Shown: in pieces, positions 62,419-64,000 of the stretch | Position numbering within the stretch: position 1 is the stretch's first letter | Layout of the letters: each line of letters begins with the position of its first letter | Assembly: GCF_026340305.1 (NCBI RefSeq) | Contig: NZ_JAPEPI010000002.1 | Location: forward strand, 1,426,001-1,490,000 | DNA length: 64,000 nucleotides | Direction: 5' to 3' | Source: Streptomyces sp. NBC_01381 | GTDB lineage: Bacteria; Actinomycetota; Actinomycetes; Streptomycetales; Streptomycetaceae | Notes under the pieces: model-generated | Seen by the model: only the letters and a program-made list of their open reading frames with translations | Database searches by the model: none | What the model was told of the DNA's origin: nothing | Made by a program: the position numbers and the translations under genes

Positions 62419-63313
62419 ACTCGCCGACCTGGAGGCACGGGCGACCGCCGCGCGCCGCCCCGCCGGTGACGAAGGTCTGGTCGTCTGCGACAACCTCGTA
62501 CGCGTCTATCGCACCGACGCGGTGGAGGTGCAGGCGCTCCAGGGGCTCGACCTGGTGGTCCGGGAAGGGGAGTGCGTGGCCCTCGTGGGCGCGTCGGGCT
62601 CCGGCAAGTCCACCCTTCTGTCGATCCTCTCGGGGCTCGATCTGCCGACCGCGGGACGGGCGAGCGTCGCCGGCCACGACCTGCTCGCCATGGGCCGCCG
62701 CGAACGCCTCGGCTATCGCAGGAAGACCGTCGGCTTCGTCTGGCAGCAGACCGGGCGCAACCTCCTCCCGTACCTCACCGCCCTGGAGAACGTCGCGCTG
62801 CCGATGAAGTACGCGCGCGTGCCCCGTCGCGAGCGGACGGCGCGGGCCGCCGAACTGCTCGGCGTGCTCGGCGTCGCGCACTGCCGCGACCGGCGCCCCG
62901 CCGAGCTGTCCGGCGGCGAGCAGCAGCGGATCGCCGTCGCGGTCGCCACCGCCAACGCGCCGCGCGTCCTGCTGGCCGACGAGCCCACCGGAGAGCTGGA
63001 CACGGCCGGCGGCGAGGAGGTGTTCGCAGCGCTGCGCCGCGCCAACGAGGAGCTCGGCGCGACCGTCCTGGTCGTCACGCACGACCCGCTGGTCTCCGGG
63101 CAGGTCCGCCGCACCGTGCGCATCCGGGACGGTCGTACGTCTACGGAGACGCTGCGTGAACAGGGCGGCGCGGGAGAGGAGTTCACGGTTCTGGACCGGG
63201 CGGGGCGGTTGCAGCTGCCGCGGGAGTACGTCGAGCGCTATGGGCTGCAGGGGCGGGTGCGGCTCACGGAGGAGACGGACCACATCGGGGTCTGGGGTGA
63301 CTTCACGCCTTGA
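62411..63313 (+). CDS. ABC transporter ATPase with C-terminal strand-rich extension
   Basis: A 300-residue LolD/MacB-type ATPase: Walker A GASGSGKST (60-68), Q-loop QQTGRNLLPY, signature LSGGEQQ (166-172), Walker B VLLADEPTGELD, and H-loop VTHDP. It energises the two FtsX-type permeases. After the normal domain end (about 245) it has an extra 45 residues, EEFTVLDRAGRLQLPREYVE and then RVRLTEETDHIGVW, whose pattern resembles an AbrB/SpoVT swapped-hairpin half. It may dimerise or bind a regulator. It starts at ATG 62411 inside the end of permease 2. Confidence 0.93.
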   Translation: MTELADLEARATAARRPAGDEGLVVCDNLVRVYRTDAVEVQALQGLDLVVREGECVALVGASGSGKSTLLSILSGLDLPTAGRASVAGHDLLAMGRRERLGYRRKTVGFVWQQTGRNLLPYLTALENVALPMKYARVPRRERTARAAELLGVLGVAHCRDRRPAELSGGEQQRIAVAVATANAPRVLLADEPTGELDTAGGEEVFAALRRANEELGATVLVVTHDPLVSGQVRRTVRIRDGRTSTETLREQGGAGEEFTVLDRAGRLQLPREYVERYGLQGRVRLTEETDHIGVWGDFTP

Positions 63314-63392
63314 CGGAAGGCTGGTCCGTACCTATGGTCTCGGGCCAACACGCGTGTTCAGAAAGGCACTTGAAGTTCACATACGAGAATGG

Positions 63393-64000
63393 ATGGCCCT
63401 TCGCATGGCCGACACCCCCACACCCGTGCGTCACCGCCGCAGACGTCGCACCACCGTCCTCGCGACCGTCGCCTCCGTAGTGACCGCCTTGGTCGCCACC
63501 GCCCTCGCCTGGCCCGGCGCCGAGCGCGCCGACGCCGCGCCCAGCACCTTCGCCCACCCCGGAGTCACCGTCTCCCGCGGCCAGTTGGACTTCACCAGGG
63601 AGAAGGTCAACGCGGGCGCCCAGCCCTGGAAGGGCGCCTACGACCAGATGATGGGGAGCAAGTACGCCTCCCTGTCGCGCACGCCCAAGCCCCGCGCGGT
63701 CGTCGAGTGCGGCTCCTACTCGGACCCCAACTACGGCTGCACCGACGAGCGCGAGGACGCGATAGCCGCGTACACCACCGCTCTCGCCTGGTACATCACC
63801 CGCGACGAGCGCTACGCGAAGAAGTCCATCGAGCTGATGGACGCCTGGTCCGGCACCATCAAGGACCACACCAACAGCAACGCCCCGCTGCAGACCGGCT
63901 GGGCCGGCTCGTCCTGGCCCAGGGCCGCCGAGATCATCAAGCACACGTACAGCGGCAGTTGGGGCAACTCGGGCCGGTTCGCGACGATGCTGCGCAACGT
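63393..64000 (+). CDS. Secreted alginate-lyase-family protein (3' end outside window)
   Basis: The frame stays open to the window edge (about 200 residues seen). A signal peptide (basic start, RHRRRRR, then a hydrophobic core and ADAAPS) is followed by the start of an alginate-lyase-type alpha/alpha toroid: FAHPGVTVSRGQLDFTREKV, ALAWYITRDERYAKKSIELM, and NSNAPLQTGWAGSSWPRAAE, the last being the usual substrate-site signature. It would act on polyuronides outside the cell; the exact substrate is unknown. In-frame ATGs are at 63393 and 63405; neither has a strong ribosome site. Confidence 0.8.
   Translation, partial: MALRMADTPTPVRHRRRRRTTVLATVASVVTALVATALAWPGAERADAAPSTFAHPGVTVSRGQLDFTREKVNAGAQPWKGAYDQMMGSKYASLSRTPKPRAVVECGSYSDPNYGCTDEREDAIAAYTTALAWYITRDERYAKKSIELMDAWSGTIKDHTNSNAPLQTGWAGSSWPRAAEIIKHTYSGSWGNSGRFATMLRN

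Noticed and set aside
1-64000. tRNA, CRISPR, insertion sequence, prophage
   Set aside because: No cloverleaf, regular spacer array, transposase, integrase or flanking inverted repeats was seen on reading both strands.

Overview
This is chromosomal Streptomyces DNA. The sequence is very GC-rich with strong third-position G/C bias, uses many GTG starts, and carries a run of genes found together in Streptomyces core genomes: whiH, hrdB, parE, parC, ptsH, an N-terminal-GNAT Pat-type acetyltransferase, tdk, sepH, hemH, cutRS and dut. From memory the order matches the SCO5818-SCO5869 interval of S. coelicolor. Species cannot be fixed from the sequence alone. No tRNA, rRNA, CRISPR array, prophage or insertion sequence was seen.

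Layout. 1-5 kb: the end of a membrane protein, the sporulation regulator whiH, the principal sigma factor hrdB and a secreted trypsin-like protease. 5-8 kb: parE. 8-15 kb: a sodium:solute symporter operon preceded by a NarL-type two-component pair and followed, convergently, by a CitA/CitB-type pair. 15-19 kb: a sucrase/ferredoxin-like protein and two divergent citrate synthases, one with an N-terminal helix-turn-helix; their shared promoter region holds a perfect palindrome. 19-24 kb: two lineage-specific small genes, a CobW-type metal chaperone, and parC. 24-28 kb: a zinc/non-zinc M16 peptidase pair, then an M23 cell-wall hydrolase under a c-di-AMP (ydaO) riboswitch. 28-36 kb: a GntR/FCD regulator, ptsH with a DasR-type operator, the Pat-like protein, a phosphodiesterase, tdk, a VOC protein and a rhodanese. 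36-44 kb: sepH, a Ser/Thr/Pro-rich membrane protein, an FAD oxidase, an MFS exporter, hemH and an inositol-monophosphatase-like enzyme. 44-51 kb: a 57-residue gene, cutRS, several actinobacterial DUF genes, a thioesterase and dut. 51-56 kb: kdpFABC, preceded by a 27-residue membrane ORF. 56-63 kb: two FtsX-type permeases and an ABC ATPase. 63.4 kb to the end: the start of an alginate-lyase-family protein.

Main points of interest. (1) Between the two FtsX permeases lies a decayed tandem array (about 59.1-59.66 kb). Four mini-ORFs of 48, 23, 60 and 57 codons link the permeases through five successive 4-nt stop/start overlaps. (2) A 27-residue membrane ORF with a good RBS overlaps kdpF. (3) The kdp locus has two 22-bp direct repeats upstream and three 18-bp tandem repeats directly after kdpC, but no kdpDE in this window. 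(4) The ABC ATPase ends in a strand-rich extension resembling an AbrB/SpoVT hairpin. (5) A 16-bp palindrome sits between a helix-turn-helix citrate synthase and a divergent citrate synthase whose catalytic Asp position is Glu. (6) A 17-bp perfect palindrome lies upstream of sepH. (7) Several genes look leaderless.

Most genes are core functions: division and sporulation, replication topology, haem, carbon and PTS control, potassium uptake and cell-wall hydrolysis. Strong hairpin terminators separate most transcription units. I did not find a clearly new multi-gene defence or biosynthetic system; the permease-array locus is the strongest candidate for something undescribed.
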